Below, piece after piece: positions 1-8,557 of a stretch of DNA of 64,000 nt. The notes under the pieces are model-generated. The model worked only from the letters and a program-made list of their open reading frames with translations, made no database searches and was not told the origin of the DNA. Position numbers and translations under genes: made by a program. Each line of letters opens with the position of its first letter. Position 1 is the stretch's first letter. Origin of the DNA: an uncultured Synergistales bacterium (GTDB lineage: Bacteria; Synergistota; Synergistia; Synergistales; Aminobacteriaceae); assembly GCA_905235735.1 (NCBI GenBank), contig CAJOMU010000001.1, forward strand, positions 62,001-126,000. Direction: 5' to 3'.

Positions 1-1
1 G

Positions 2-472
2 GGCGATGCTTCTGGAAATCATATCGGAGAGGCAAAAGTGTTATTCCCAAGAATAGATGTAACTGAATGGCAGAAAGCATATGATGAAAAACGAAAGGAG
101 AAAGTGAAATTGCCAGAAGTTGAGACGAAACCAGAAATTACGATTGATGAATTCGCAAAAGTTGAGATGAGAGTTGCACGCATAATCAATGTTGAGGAGA
201 TACCACGTTCAAAGAAACTCTACAAGCTCGAACTCGATTTAGGTTACGAGAAACGCACTGTATGTTCTGGGATCAAAGCGTTCTTCACTCCCGAAGATTT
301 GAACGGAAGACTCGTGATTGTCGTAACGAATTTGAAGCCCGTGAAATTATGCGGAGTTGAAAGCAACGGAATGGTATTAGCCGCAAGTGTGAAGCATGAC
401 GGAAAAGCAGAAGTGTTGACGCTCTTACGCCCTGCTGATGAAAATATTCCGCTTGGAAGTCTGGTGAGCTGA
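2..472 (+). CDS. metG: Methionyl-tRNA synthetase, C-terminal part (cut by window start)
   Basis: This is the 3' end of a methionyl-tRNA synthetase gene. The frame is open from base 2, so the visible start codons are internal. The first residues contain LFPRID, the usual link just before the C-terminal region. The rest (about residues 45-156 of the visible part) is an EMAP/Trbp111-type OB-fold tRNA-binding domain, with VEMRVARI and a SNGMVLAA segment typical of this domain. The catalytic domain lies outside the window. The downstream DUF2157 gene begins 2 bases after the stop, so the two are probably cotranscribed. A free-standing tRNA-binding protein is less likely because of the LFPRID linker and open upstream frame. 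Confidence 0.9.
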   Translation, partial: GDASGNHIGEAKVLFPRIDVTEWQKAYDEKRKEKVKLPEVETKPEITIDEFAKVEMRVARIINVEEIPRSKKLYKLELDLGYEKRTVCSGIKAFFTPEDLNGRLVIVVTNLKPVKLCGVESNGMVLAASVKHDGKAEVLTLLRPADENIPLGSLVS

Positions 473-474
473 CG

Positions 475-1602
475 ATGGAAGATTTTTACCAAATCAGCAA
501 AAAGGAGATGGAATTCTTAACCGCCGAAATAAACCGCTGGAAGGAAGAAAATATAATCTCAGAGGAACAATCAGAAGATATTCTTGCACTCTATGAACTC
601 AAAAAGAGCAGCCTTCGTATGGTTCTCTTCACCGCAGGGTGTGTATTGCTAGGTCTGGGTGCAATTAGCTTCATTGCTGCACAATGGCATGTGATACCTA
701 AATTGCTTCGTGTATGCATTATCGTTAGCTTTTACATTCTGAGTATTGCGGCATATCTCTTCACTGGAAGGTCTGAGACTAAGACGGGGAAATCATTCTT
801 GCTTCTTGCAGGAGCGATTCTAGGTTCGGGTATATATCTCATAACCAGAATGTACAACTACAAACTCGAATGGTCAACGATACTCGGCGTATGGGGATTA
901 TGCATAATGATTGCGGCACTGTTCACGCGTGATACATGGCAGGTATACTTCTCACAGGTAATAGTGTTAATGTATCTCATTGTGATAGATGCAGTGGATA
1001 TATTCGCACTCGATTTCCTGAATACAGCGAGACTTCCTTTGAGTGAATTCTTCTCACCCATTAATGCATTTGCACTTATTGCATCGCTCTGGGTACTCTG
1101 GAAGATTCTTAATGACCGTTTAGCATTCAACCTCAATCTTGCATTGACGATATTGCTTCTTGCATCACGAATGAGCTTATGCTTCGGAGGAACATGGACG
1201 TTAATCATTCTTGCGCTTACGGGAGCAGTTATGTCGTTTATCTCGCGCTGGATTGATACGGAACATGCTGGTCTGCTTATGCTTGGTGTGTTTGGATTGC
1301 TTCTTACATGGCCGGAATTCTGGAAAGGAGATTTATTCACTCAGCCGATTATGGGCATTGAAGGTTCATCATTCTGGCCTGTGATTAATGCATTAGTTGT
1401 CGCTGTCTTAATGCTCGTGAATATATATCGCGGTCATGGTGCAATCGGTGTAGTATTCTGTGCACTACTTGCATCGAGATACTTCTTCGATCATCTATTT
1501 GGGTATATGCCTAAAGCATGGGGATTCACACTGACGGGAATAATTTTTCTCGGAGCAAGTATGTTCTTCGGTAAGATTCGAAAATTCTTCAGCAAGGAAT
1601 GA
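475..1602 (+). CDS. DUF2157 family integral membrane protein
   Basis: The 375-residue product starts with a charged helical region (about 1-45) followed by roughly ten hydrophobic segments, giving a polytopic inner-membrane protein. The N-terminal block, a short soluble domain leading into a segment with GLGAISFIAAQW, matches the DUF2157 family, whose biochemical function is unknown. It lies 2 bases behind metG and is convergent with the RNase G gene, whose stop is only 15 bases away; I see no clear terminator in that gap. Confidence 0.75.
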   Translation: MEDFYQISKKEMEFLTAEINRWKEENIISEEQSEDILALYELKKSSLRMVLFTAGCVLLGLGAISFIAAQWHVIPKLLRVCIIVSFYILSIAAYLFTGRSETKTGKSFLLLAGAILGSGIYLITRMYNYKLEWSTILGVWGLCIMIAALFTRDTWQVYFSQVIVLMYLIVIDAVDIFALDFLNTARLPLSEFFSPINAFALIASLWVLWKILNDRLAFNLNLALTILLLASRMSLCFGGTWTLIILALTGAVMSFISRWIDTEHAGLLMLGVFGLLLTWPEFWKGDLFTQPIMGIEGSSFWPVINALVVAVLMLVNIYRGHGAIGVVFCALLASRYFFDHLFGYMPKAWGFTLTGIIFLGASMFFGKIRKFFSKE

Positions 1603-1617
1603 GCTTCAGGGGGCTTG

Positions 1618-3138
1618 TTACGTCCTGTAGATGATAACCTGCCCCTTGCTGTTTCTCTTTAAATCTTTAGCTTGTGATTCTGCATTCTCAATACTTCCCT
1701 GATAATACAGCTTGTATTTGCTCCATGAGAAATTTGGCGTTGATGCTATGAATATCTTTCTGCTGAACTCATTTTCCCATTCGCTTAGTACATGCGAGAT
1801 GTAACTTGCGGCGTAAGGTGCACATTGAATCATGAATGCCTCAGAATTATTATTGCCGATTAACTTTCTAATGAAACGTTTGATGTTCATTGCAATGTTC
1901 TCTTCACGTTCAACGAATCCATTATCGACGCATACAGGACAGTTTCGGGTTAATATGCTCCGTAAGTCAGGACGTTCTCTTCTGCGTGTGAGTTCAACGA
2001 GGCCAAGATGAGTTATTCCGAAGATATGTGCCTTCTGTCTGTCATGCGATAATACCCTCTCGAAGTGTGTAATGAGTTCCTGTTTGTCTTCCTCAAAGAG
2101 CATATCAATGAAATCAACTATCACTATTCCTCCAATTGAACGTAATCGTAACTGTCTTGCTATTTCATCAGCAGCCTCAAGGTTAGTTGCAAGTACCGTA
2201 TGTCTCATGTCAGGAGCACTAGTGAACTTGCCGGTGTTCACATCAATCACTGTTAATGCTTCTGTCTGATCAATCACTAGATATGCTCCGCTTCGTAACC
2301 ACACTTTGCGTTCAAGAGCTTTCATGATTTCCTGTTCGATTCCGAAATAGTCGAATATAGGTGTAGTTCCCGAATACAGTTTTACATCTGGCTTCTCGGT
2401 GAAAAATCTTTCTGCGAATGATTCAGTGCGTTCAAATTCTTCAGATTCATCAATGATAATCTCATCTATCCTGCCGATAATTTCATCTCGTAACACTTTG
2501 CCTAATGTACCTGTATCACGGTATAACATACATGGAGCTGGAGTAACATCAGCCTTATGCTTAATATCATTCCAGAGTTCAAGAAGTGAATTCATATCCG
2601 AACGCAGTAATTCTTCAGAGATATTTTCTGCCGCAGTCCTGATTATTACTCCGAAGTTCACAAGTTCAGTCTGCAATGTCTCTGCAATGCGCTTCAGGCG
2701 TTTACGTTCTGCATTATCTTCAATGCGTCTTGATACTCCGGTTTCATCACTATCAGGAACGAGCACTAACCACCTTCCAGGAAGTGAAATTCTTGCACTA
2801 ACTCTGGGTGCTTTATTCTTGCGGGCATTCTTCGTTATCTGAACTATGATATTCTGACCTGCTTTGATACCTGACGTATGAATCGATTCACCGAGATACA
2901 GGAATGCGTTTCGTAATTCATTCTTCTCACTCTTGGTTGAGATTGCAACGAACGCGGCATTAATTGACGGCATGATTTTATCTACACGTGCCTTGAATAT
3001 ATCACCTTGTCTTGAAAGTTTAGCTGAATGTTCCTCATCGTATTCAATGAAAACTTCTGCGAGCTTTCCATTTTCAAGCACAGCTATTCGTGATTGTTCC
3101 GATTCTCTGAGGTCAGCAATGATTTTCACTTCAGGCAT
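1618..3138 (-). CDS. rng: Ribonuclease E/G family endoribonuclease
   Basis: Single-strand-specific endoribonuclease of the RNase E/G family, acting in rRNA maturation and mRNA turnover. The N-terminal part contains the S1-type RNA-binding insertion (about residues 35-120). The catalytic metal-binding aspartates are visible in IDVNTG (D299) and VDFIDM (D342), and the zinc-link cysteines in NCPVC (about 400-403). At about 506 residues it is RNase G-like, lacking the long degradosome-scaffold tail of enterobacterial RNase E. I chose ATG at 3138 because AAGGTG lies 7 bases upstream; an in-frame TTG at 3144 is too close to it. It overlaps the upstream gene by 13 bases and is last in the long minus-strand operon. 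Confidence 0.92.
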   Translation of the reverse strand: MPEVKIIADLRESEQSRIAVLENGKLAEVFIEYDEEHSAKLSRQGDIFKARVDKIMPSINAAFVAISTKSEKNELRNAFLYLGESIHTSGIKAGQNIIVQITKNARKNKAPRVSARISLPGRWLVLVPDSDETGVSRRIEDNAERKRLKRIAETLQTELVNFGVIIRTAAENISEELLRSDMNSLLELWNDIKHKADVTPAPCMLYRDTGTLGKVLRDEIIGRIDEIIIDESEEFERTESFAERFFTEKPDVKLYSGTTPIFDYFGIEQEIMKALERKVWLRSGAYLVIDQTEALTVIDVNTGKFTSAPDMRHTVLATNLEAADEIARQLRLRSIGGIVIVDFIDMLFEEDKQELITHFERVLSHDRQKAHIFGITHLGLVELTRRRERPDLRSILTRNCPVCVDNGFVEREENIAMNIKRFIRKLIGNNNSEAFMIQCAPYAASYISHVLSEWENEFSRKIFIASTPNFSWSKYKLYYQGSIENAESQAKDLKRNSKGQVIIYRT

Positions 3139-3713
3139 ACGCAATCACCTTCCGAATCATATCCGCCTATTGAAACTCGTACTATGTTCATTTGATGCCA
3201 ACCTTCAATCACATTTTCATTCTTCAGGTACTTAATGAATCCTCCGATTGGATTCTGCGCAGGCTCAGTGAGAATTATGCGTAACCATTCATCTACTTTT
3301 GCAAGTCTGAATAATGATGCTCCGAAAAATTTTCGTGAATGTTCGTTAATGTCATGGCCTTCTGTACTTCGTATGAGATATTCGGCATACTTGCACATCT
3401 TTCCGAGTGAAGGTGAATCATCTTCAGGGAATAATACGCGTGAGACATGAAAGCCTTCGGGCAGTGATTCATTCATGAGCAGTGCAATATCATCATGAAC
3501 ATCATCAACGTACATATCAACTGGTTCATTGAATGCGACAACTCCTGCGGGTAATTCGGGAGCAAAACTGATTTTCGCTCTCGGTGAAAATCCTTGAGTC
3601 ATTATGAGTTTCAGACCAGAACGCATAGCTGAACGTGAGAATATCTGTGCAAGTGCAATGTGAGGAACGAAACATGCTCCGCCTCTTTTTGAGTAAATTA
3701 ATCTCGCTCTCAT
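3126..3713 (-). CDS. DUF2344 (TIGR03936-type) radical-SAM-linked protein
   Basis: A 195-residue protein of the DUF2344/TIGR03936 group, which occurs next to or fused with TIGR03960 radical SAM proteins in many anaerobes and cyanobacteria. The conserved opening R-x-x-Y-x-K-x-G and the region around FSPRAKISFAPELPAG are typical. The start at 3713 is chosen because its ATG overlaps the TGA of the radical SAM gene as ATGA, indicating translational coupling; the longer frame to 3755 would run into the conserved cysteine-rich tail of that gene. Function is unproven; position beside RNase G suggests a role in RNA or ribosome modification. Confidence 0.85.
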   Translation of the reverse strand: MRARLIYSKRGGACFVPHIALAQIFSRSAMRSGLKLIMTQGFSPRAKISFAPELPAGVVAFNEPVDMYVDDVHDDIALLMNESLPEGFHVSRVLFPEDDSPSLGKMCKYAEYLIRSTEGHDINEHSRKFFGASLFRLAKVDEWLRIILTEPAQNPIGGFIKYLKNENVIEGWHQMNIVRVSIGGYDSEGDCVCLK

Positions 3714-5470
3714 TTCACACATCCAATTCCGCAGGACGCACAGCCAGTTCTGCAATCAATCGTTAATCTTCCCTCATATGCTCTGTGTCTCTCACGCAGA
3801 AGAAATTCTTTCGATAGTCCGACGTTCACGAAATCCCACGAGAGAATTTCAGCCTCGCTTCGTTCACGCGTATATTCTTCTGGATCAATTCCGCAGTAAT
3901 CGAACGCATCAATCCATCTCTGAAGGTTAAAGTATTCTGTCCAGTTGTCGAAACGTGCACCTGTTTCCCATGCTCTATGAATCACTTTGCATGTACGTTT
4001 GTCGCCTCGTGATAACACTCCTTCGAGGAATGTCTGTTCGGGTTCATGATATGCTACCGATATGTTTCTGTCATGAATCAATGACTTTATGTATCTGCCT
4101 TTCTCTTTGAGTTCCTGAATTGAATTTTGTCTTTCCCATTGAAAAGGAGTATGTGCCTTCGGAACAAATCCCGATACACTCACGCTTACAGTTGTACGTT
4201 TTCGTCCCAAAGACCTGCCTAGTTTTAGTGTCTGATATGAAATCTCAGAAATTGCTTCAAGGTCATCATATGTCTCTGTTGGAAGTCCCATCATGAAATA
4301 CAATTTAACGCGTTCCCAGCCTCGCGAAAATATTTCCTTCAGGCATGAGTTTATCATCTCTTCATTGATTCCCTTGTTGATTACATCACGCAGTCTTTGA
4401 GTTCCTGCTTCAGGTGCAAAGGTTATGCCTCCATGCTTTGAACGTAATCCTTCAAGTTTCTCTGCAAGTCCAATCGAGAAACCGTCCATGCGCAGACTTG
4501 GAAGACTGAGTTTAGCGCGTCTGTTGTTGAGTTCATCTGAGAGTTCATCAATGAGAGTTTCAATGCCGGAATAATCACATGATGCTAGAGATAACAGACC
4601 AGCTTCTTCCCAGCCTGTAGACCTGACAATATCGAGTACTGACTGAACAGATTCATCAACATCACGTTCTCTCACAGGACGATTCACCATTCCAGCCTGA
4701 CAGAATCGACAGCCTCTGCCGCAGCCTCTGAAGAGTTCAACTGCTGCCCTGTCATGAACAATGCCAACGCTCGGCACTATCATTGAATGCAGTGTGAAGA
4801 GTTTATCGGCAAACTGACGTTCAACTACATGGCCTTCACGATAGAACATAGGCACGTAAAATCCTTTGAGCTTTGAAATCTCATTCAGAATATCATCGCG
4901 TGAATACCCCTTCATGCTTTCGATGAGAGGCAGCAGTTCAGGCAGTAATGCTTCAGCTTCACCCACACAGAACACATCAATGAATTCACTCATAACATCA
5001 GGAACAAATGCGCCGTAACCTCCTGCAATCACAATCGGAGAATCAGTTCTCTCACTTGCGAATAACGGAATGCCAGATAGATTTATCATCGTGAGTATAT
5101 TCGTGTAACTCGCTTCATGAGGAAGTGTGAACGCTAATACATCGAAGTCTTTAACCGGCCTCTTATGTTCTGTTGACGTGAGCAATACATCATTCTTGAG
5201 CATCAAGTCTTCCATGTCAGGCCACACGCAATATGTTCTGTCTGCAATGTACCTGCTATTCATTGAGTGAATGAACTGCTCTATTATCTGAAAGCCGTAA
5301 TAGCTCATTCCGATTTCATAGACATCTGGGAATGCAAGACATACACGCAGAATCGAATCGTCCCATGAGATTTTTTTATGAGGTCTCCATTCTGAACAAC
5401 AATAACGTGATGGCCTTGATACCTGAGATAACAACTTCCATTCCGGCAGATTGAATTCATCAAAATCCAT
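3710..5470 (-). CDS. TIGR03960 family B12-binding-like radical SAM protein
   Basis: A 586-residue radical SAM protein. The N-terminal part (about 40-200) resembles a B12-binding fold, and the radical SAM cluster motif C-x3-C-x2-C is visible as CGRGCRFC (C250, C254, C257). A cysteine-rich C-terminus follows, the hallmark of TIGR03960. The family substrate is unknown to me. It sits between rodA (2-base gap) and its DUF2344 partner (ATGA overlap), then RNase G; this three-gene block is a recurring association. Inference: the three act on RNA or on the translation machinery. Confidence 0.88.
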   Translation of the reverse strand: MDFDEFNLPEWKLLSQVSRPSRYCCSEWRPHKKISWDDSILRVCLAFPDVYEIGMSYYGFQIIEQFIHSMNSRYIADRTYCVWPDMEDLMLKNDVLLTSTEHKRPVKDFDVLAFTLPHEASYTNILTMINLSGIPLFASERTDSPIVIAGGYGAFVPDVMSEFIDVFCVGEAEALLPELLPLIESMKGYSRDDILNEISKLKGFYVPMFYREGHVVERQFADKLFTLHSMIVPSVGIVHDRAAVELFRGCGRGCRFCQAGMVNRPVRERDVDESVQSVLDIVRSTGWEEAGLLSLASCDYSGIETLIDELSDELNNRRAKLSLPSLRMDGFSIGLAEKLEGLRSKHGGITFAPEAGTQRLRDVINKGINEEMINSCLKEIFSRGWERVKLYFMMGLPTETYDDLEAISEISYQTLKLGRSLGRKRTTVSVSVSGFVPKAHTPFQWERQNSIQELKEKGRYIKSLIHDRNISVAYHEPEQTFLEGVLSRGDKRTCKVIHRAWETGARFDNWTEYFNLQRWIDAFDYCGIDPEEYTRERSEAEILSWDFVNVGLSKEFLLRERHRAYEGRLTIDCRTGCASCGIGCVK

Positions 5471-5472
5471 GC

Positions 5473-6585
5473 TTAGAATTTTCTTTCAGCCCCCTCAATA
5501 TATACGCTCGCTACTAATCCAAGTGCCATGAATATCGCAAGCATTGAACTTCCTCCGTAACTCAGAAACGGAAGAGGAAGACCTGTAACGGGAGTTAAGC
5601 CTATACTCATTCCGATACTCTCGAACATCTGAAACCATAACCATGAAGCTACACCTGCCGTTAAGATTTTGCATCTCCTGTCCTTACTCCTTATTCCCGT
5701 AAGCGTTATCCTGAACAGCAGGAGTGCGAACATTAATATCAGAATCAAATTGCCAATGAAACCGAATTCCTCAGAGAATACACTGAATATAAAATCCGTG
5801 TGAGGTTCTGGAAGGAATTTCAGTTTGCTCTGCGTTCCCATCATGTAGCCTTTACCGTAAACCCCTCCTGAACCTACAGCTATCCTTGATTGTATTACAT
5901 TGTAGCCTGCACCTAACGGATCACGCATTGGGTCAAGGAAAACGAGAATACGATTCTTCTGATATTCTTTCAGTGCGAACATGATTAATATGGGAATTGC
6001 TGAGAGGCCAAGACCAACAATAGTGCCGAGAAATTTAAACGGTGTACCTGCGGCAACTAACATTCCGAATGAGATTACGAGATAGACTAATGCACTTCCT
6101 GCATCAGGCTGAAGCAGAACAAGCAATACGGGCAGAGATATTACACCTAAACCTGCAAGAAATGTTTTGATGTCGAGAGGAGGATAACGTGTGAGAAATT
6201 TCGACATCATTAGAATGATTGCTATCTTCGCAAACTCTGAAGGCTGTACTCTCAGACTTCCCACACCTAACCATGACTGTGCACCCTTGACCTTCGGAGC
6301 AAATATGTCCGTGAGAAGCAGAAACAGAAGCATCAACCCATAAAGAGGATATGCGCCCTCTAACATCTTTCTGTGTCCGACATACATGATTATGAGCATT
6401 GCAATCACACTCACAAGAAGCCACATCGATTGACGGAACGCAAGATCAAAACCACGTCCCATTATTCCGGCACCTGCACTGTAGACGCAGAACACTCCCC
6501 ACATTGAGAGTGTCAATGCACAAAGTATCATGAGCCTGTCTGTGAGGGCTATATCATCTTTCAGGCGTATCCAGAAGTCCTGCAT
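5473..6585 (-). CDS. rodA: Rod-shape SEDS peptidoglycan polymerase RodA
   Basis: Inner-membrane peptidoglycan glycosyltransferase of the SEDS family that works with PBP2 in cell-wall elongation. The 370-residue product has about ten transmembrane segments and family signatures including LQPDAGSALVY, the EEFGFIGN loop and the C-terminal TGLPLPFLSYGGSSM. It lies in the same operon as mrdA, mreBCD and minCDE, which points to RodA rather than FtsW or SpoVE. ATG start at 6585, one base after the minE stop codon, so translation is probably coupled. Confidence 0.95.
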   Translation of the reverse strand: MQDFWIRLKDDIALTDRLMILCALTLSMWGVFCVYSAGAGIMGRGFDLAFRQSMWLLVSVIAMLIIMYVGHRKMLEGAYPLYGLMLLFLLLTDIFAPKVKGAQSWLGVGSLRVQPSEFAKIAIILMMSKFLTRYPPLDIKTFLAGLGVISLPVLLVLLQPDAGSALVYLVISFGMLVAAGTPFKFLGTIVGLGLSAIPILIMFALKEYQKNRILVFLDPMRDPLGAGYNVIQSRIAVGSGGVYGKGYMMGTQSKLKFLPEPHTDFIFSVFSEEFGFIGNLILILMFALLLFRITLTGIRSKDRRCKILTAGVASWLWFQMFESIGMSIGLTPVTGLPLPFLSYGGSSMLAIFMALGLVASVYIEGAERKF

Positions 6586-6586
6586 G

Positions 6587-6862
6587 CTATTTCGTTTCGA
6601 CTCCGCTGCGTTTGATTCTCAGTACCGGGATATTCGCCACAAGTGCTACTGCTTTTTCATCGCGGTCTAAATCTATTTCGATTTTTTTCTCGTCAATGTC
6701 CATGTACTTCACAAGAACGTGAACTATCTCCTTACGAAGATTATCGAGTAACTGCGGAGATATATCTGTTCTGTCATGTATCAATACGATTCTCAATCTG
6801 TCCTTTGCTTTCTGCCCGGAAGTTTCACTGCCACTCCCAAATAATTTTTTAAGAAAATCCAT
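6587..6862 (-). CDS. minE: Cell division topological specificity factor MinE
   Basis: MinE, 91 residues, which triggers MinD ATP hydrolysis and so drives pole-to-pole oscillation of the division inhibitor. The N-terminal amphipathic helix (MDFLKKLF) and the RLRIVLIHDR segment that binds MinD are visible, followed by the dimerisation region with DIDLDRD. It follows minD by 12 bases, with a good ribosome binding site (GGGAGGA) in that gap. Presence of MinE as well as MinCD predicts a Min oscillator rather than a static DivIVA-anchored system. Confidence 0.93.
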   Translation of the reverse strand: MDFLKKLFGSGSETSGQKAKDRLRIVLIHDRTDISPQLLDNLRKEIVHVLVKYMDIDEKKIEIDLDRDEKAVALVANIPVLRIKRSGVETK

Positions 6863-6874
6863 CCTCCCAACTCC

Positions 6875-7684
6875 TTATCTCTTTTTCCCTTTGAAGAACT
6901 TCTTTATCTTGCTGAAGAATCCTCGTCCTGCATAACTCTCAAGATCCATTAACGGCACATCATTACCCAGCAGTCTCTCCGCTATGTTCAAATATGCGTG
7001 TGCTGCCGGTGAATCAAGCGTCATTGTCATAGGCTCACCGTTATTCGTGGCACGTATTACGCTTTCATCTTCGGGGACGACACCGATTAATTCAATCGAA
7101 AGGACATCAAGAATGTCTTCCTTCGCTAACATGTCGCCGTCCTGAACCATATTAGGACGCAAACGATTTATGATTAGCCTTATCGGAGATTTGCCCATTG
7201 ATTCGAGCATTCCGATGATTCTATCTGCGTCTCTCACTGATGGAATTTCGGGTGTCGTTACAACGAGTGCTTCATCTGCACCTGCGGCCGCGTTCTTGAA
7301 TCCTCCTTCAATGCCTGCGGGACAATCAAGAAGAATGAAATCAAAATCAGGTTTCAATTCCTCACATAATGCAACCATTTGTTCAGGGTTCACTGCATCT
7401 TTCGTTCTTGTCTGTGCGGCAGGAAGCAGAAATAAACCCGGAACTCTTTTATCCTTGACGAGTGCAGCAGACATCTTGCAGGTCTTCTCGATTACATCAA
7501 TGAAGTTATACACAACTCTGTTTTCAAGTCCCATGATGACATCAAGATTGCGCAATCCTACATCTGCATCAATTGCTACTACTTTCTTTCCGAACTTGGC
7601 CAGTGCGGCGGCAATATTTGCTGTTGAAGTTGTCTTGCCTACTCCGCCTTTGCCTGAAGTCGTTACTATTACACGTGCTGACAT
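6875..7684 (-). CDS. minD: Septum site-determining ATPase MinD
   Basis: Membrane-associated ATPase of the ParA/MinD family that recruits MinC and is stimulated by MinE. The deviant Walker A motif KGGVGKTT is at residues 11-18, with switch sequences in DADVGLRNLD and the LLDCPAGIE segment. The basic amphipathic C-terminal tail (FFSKIKKFFKGKKR) is the membrane-targeting sequence. 269 residues is normal. AGGAGGG lies about 12 bases before the ATG, a rather long spacing. Confidence 0.97.
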   Translation of the reverse strand: MSARVIVTTSGKGGVGKTTSTANIAAALAKFGKKVVAIDADVGLRNLDVIMGLENRVVYNFIDVIEKTCKMSAALVKDKRVPGLFLLPAAQTRTKDAVNPEQMVALCEELKPDFDFILLDCPAGIEGGFKNAAAGADEALVVTTPEIPSVRDADRIIGMLESMGKSPIRLIINRLRPNMVQDGDMLAKEDILDVLSIELIGVVPEDESVIRATNNGEPMTMTLDSPAAHAYLNIAERLLGNDVPLMDLESYAGRGFFSKIKKFFKGKKR

Positions 7685-7704
7685 TTAAAATAAAAACCCT
7701 CCTG

Positions 7705-8469
7705 TTATTTTTTCTCCATGCTCATAAATTTATTCTCACGTATTACCGGCGTTCCATCTTCAAGCGTAATCACGACGCATTTCCGCCAGCATGACGTGGA
7801 TTTTGAATCGGCATAACATAATTTGTTTCCGATTCTAACCTGTGGTGTCTCGAAGCTCCCTGCCCAGACGAATACATCTCCTCGTCCGTAACCTCCTGCA
7901 TGAACAACACCGAGTAGTCTTCCTGCAACTATTATGCTTCCTCCTGCAATTACTTCTGCACCTGGATTCAGATGACCGAGAACGAGAACGTCTCCTTCAG
8001 TTTCAACTTTCTGCCCTGAACGCATAGAATTATATACAACCTTCAAGGCTGAAATACGTTCTTCTTTTCTGTTTTCTTCATTCAAAGTTTCATGATGTTC
8101 TTCTGGCTTTTTTGCCTCGCTGATATTTGCGGCAGGTTCATTCACGGATAAACCTGCGGCACGGAAGAGTTTCACGCTGTCTTCATTGCTTGAGAGCCAC
8201 GAGAGGATTTTCAAGTCTTTCTCCCACACAATAGAATTCAGTATGTGAAGCACCAGCCTTTTTGAACATGAACGTCCTCCGAAATCAAGTGTAATCCCTT
8301 GTTCATCAGGCAGCTTGTAATTCTTTGCAGGTATACGCACAAGAGACTTTAAGATTTCATCTTCCGTGAGGTTCTCAGGAATTACGAATTTTAATCCGTA
8401 ATGTGTACGCTCAGGTTTTGCATCTGACTTGCGAATCTTTCTCAGCAAATTTAAATTTGGTATCTTCAT
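7705..8469 (-). CDS. minC: Septum site-determining protein MinC
   Basis: FtsZ-polymerisation inhibitor that is localised by MinD. The C-terminal domain (about residues 150-254) is the right-handed beta-helix MinC_C domain with the glycine-rich GDVLVLGHLNPGAEVIAGG and GRLLGVVHAGG repeats. The N-terminal domain is divergent, and residues around 105-130 form an acidic/lysine-rich linker. I start at ATG 8469 (AAAAGG close upstream) rather than the upstream TTG at 8547, which has no ribosome binding site. It lies 88 bases after mrdA in the same operon. Confidence 0.92.
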   Translation of the reverse strand: MKIPNLNLLRKIRKSDAKPERTHYGLKFVIPENLTEDEILKSLVRIPAKNYKLPDEQGITLDFGGRSCSKRLVLHILNSIVWEKDLKILSWLSSNEDSVKLFRAAGLSVNEPAANISEAKKPEEHHETLNEENRKEERISALKVVYNSMRSGQKVETEGDVLVLGHLNPGAEVIAGGSIIVAGRLLGVVHAGGYGRGDVFVWAGSFETPQVRIGNKLCYADSKSTSCWRKCVVITLEDGTPVIRENKFMSMEKK

Positions 8470-8557
8470 AGCCTTTTCATTCTTTATATCTTCGTGATAA
8501 AAATTTTTTGTATGCTTAATTATTTTGTTAATGTGGAATTTTTGCAAGTATTAATTT

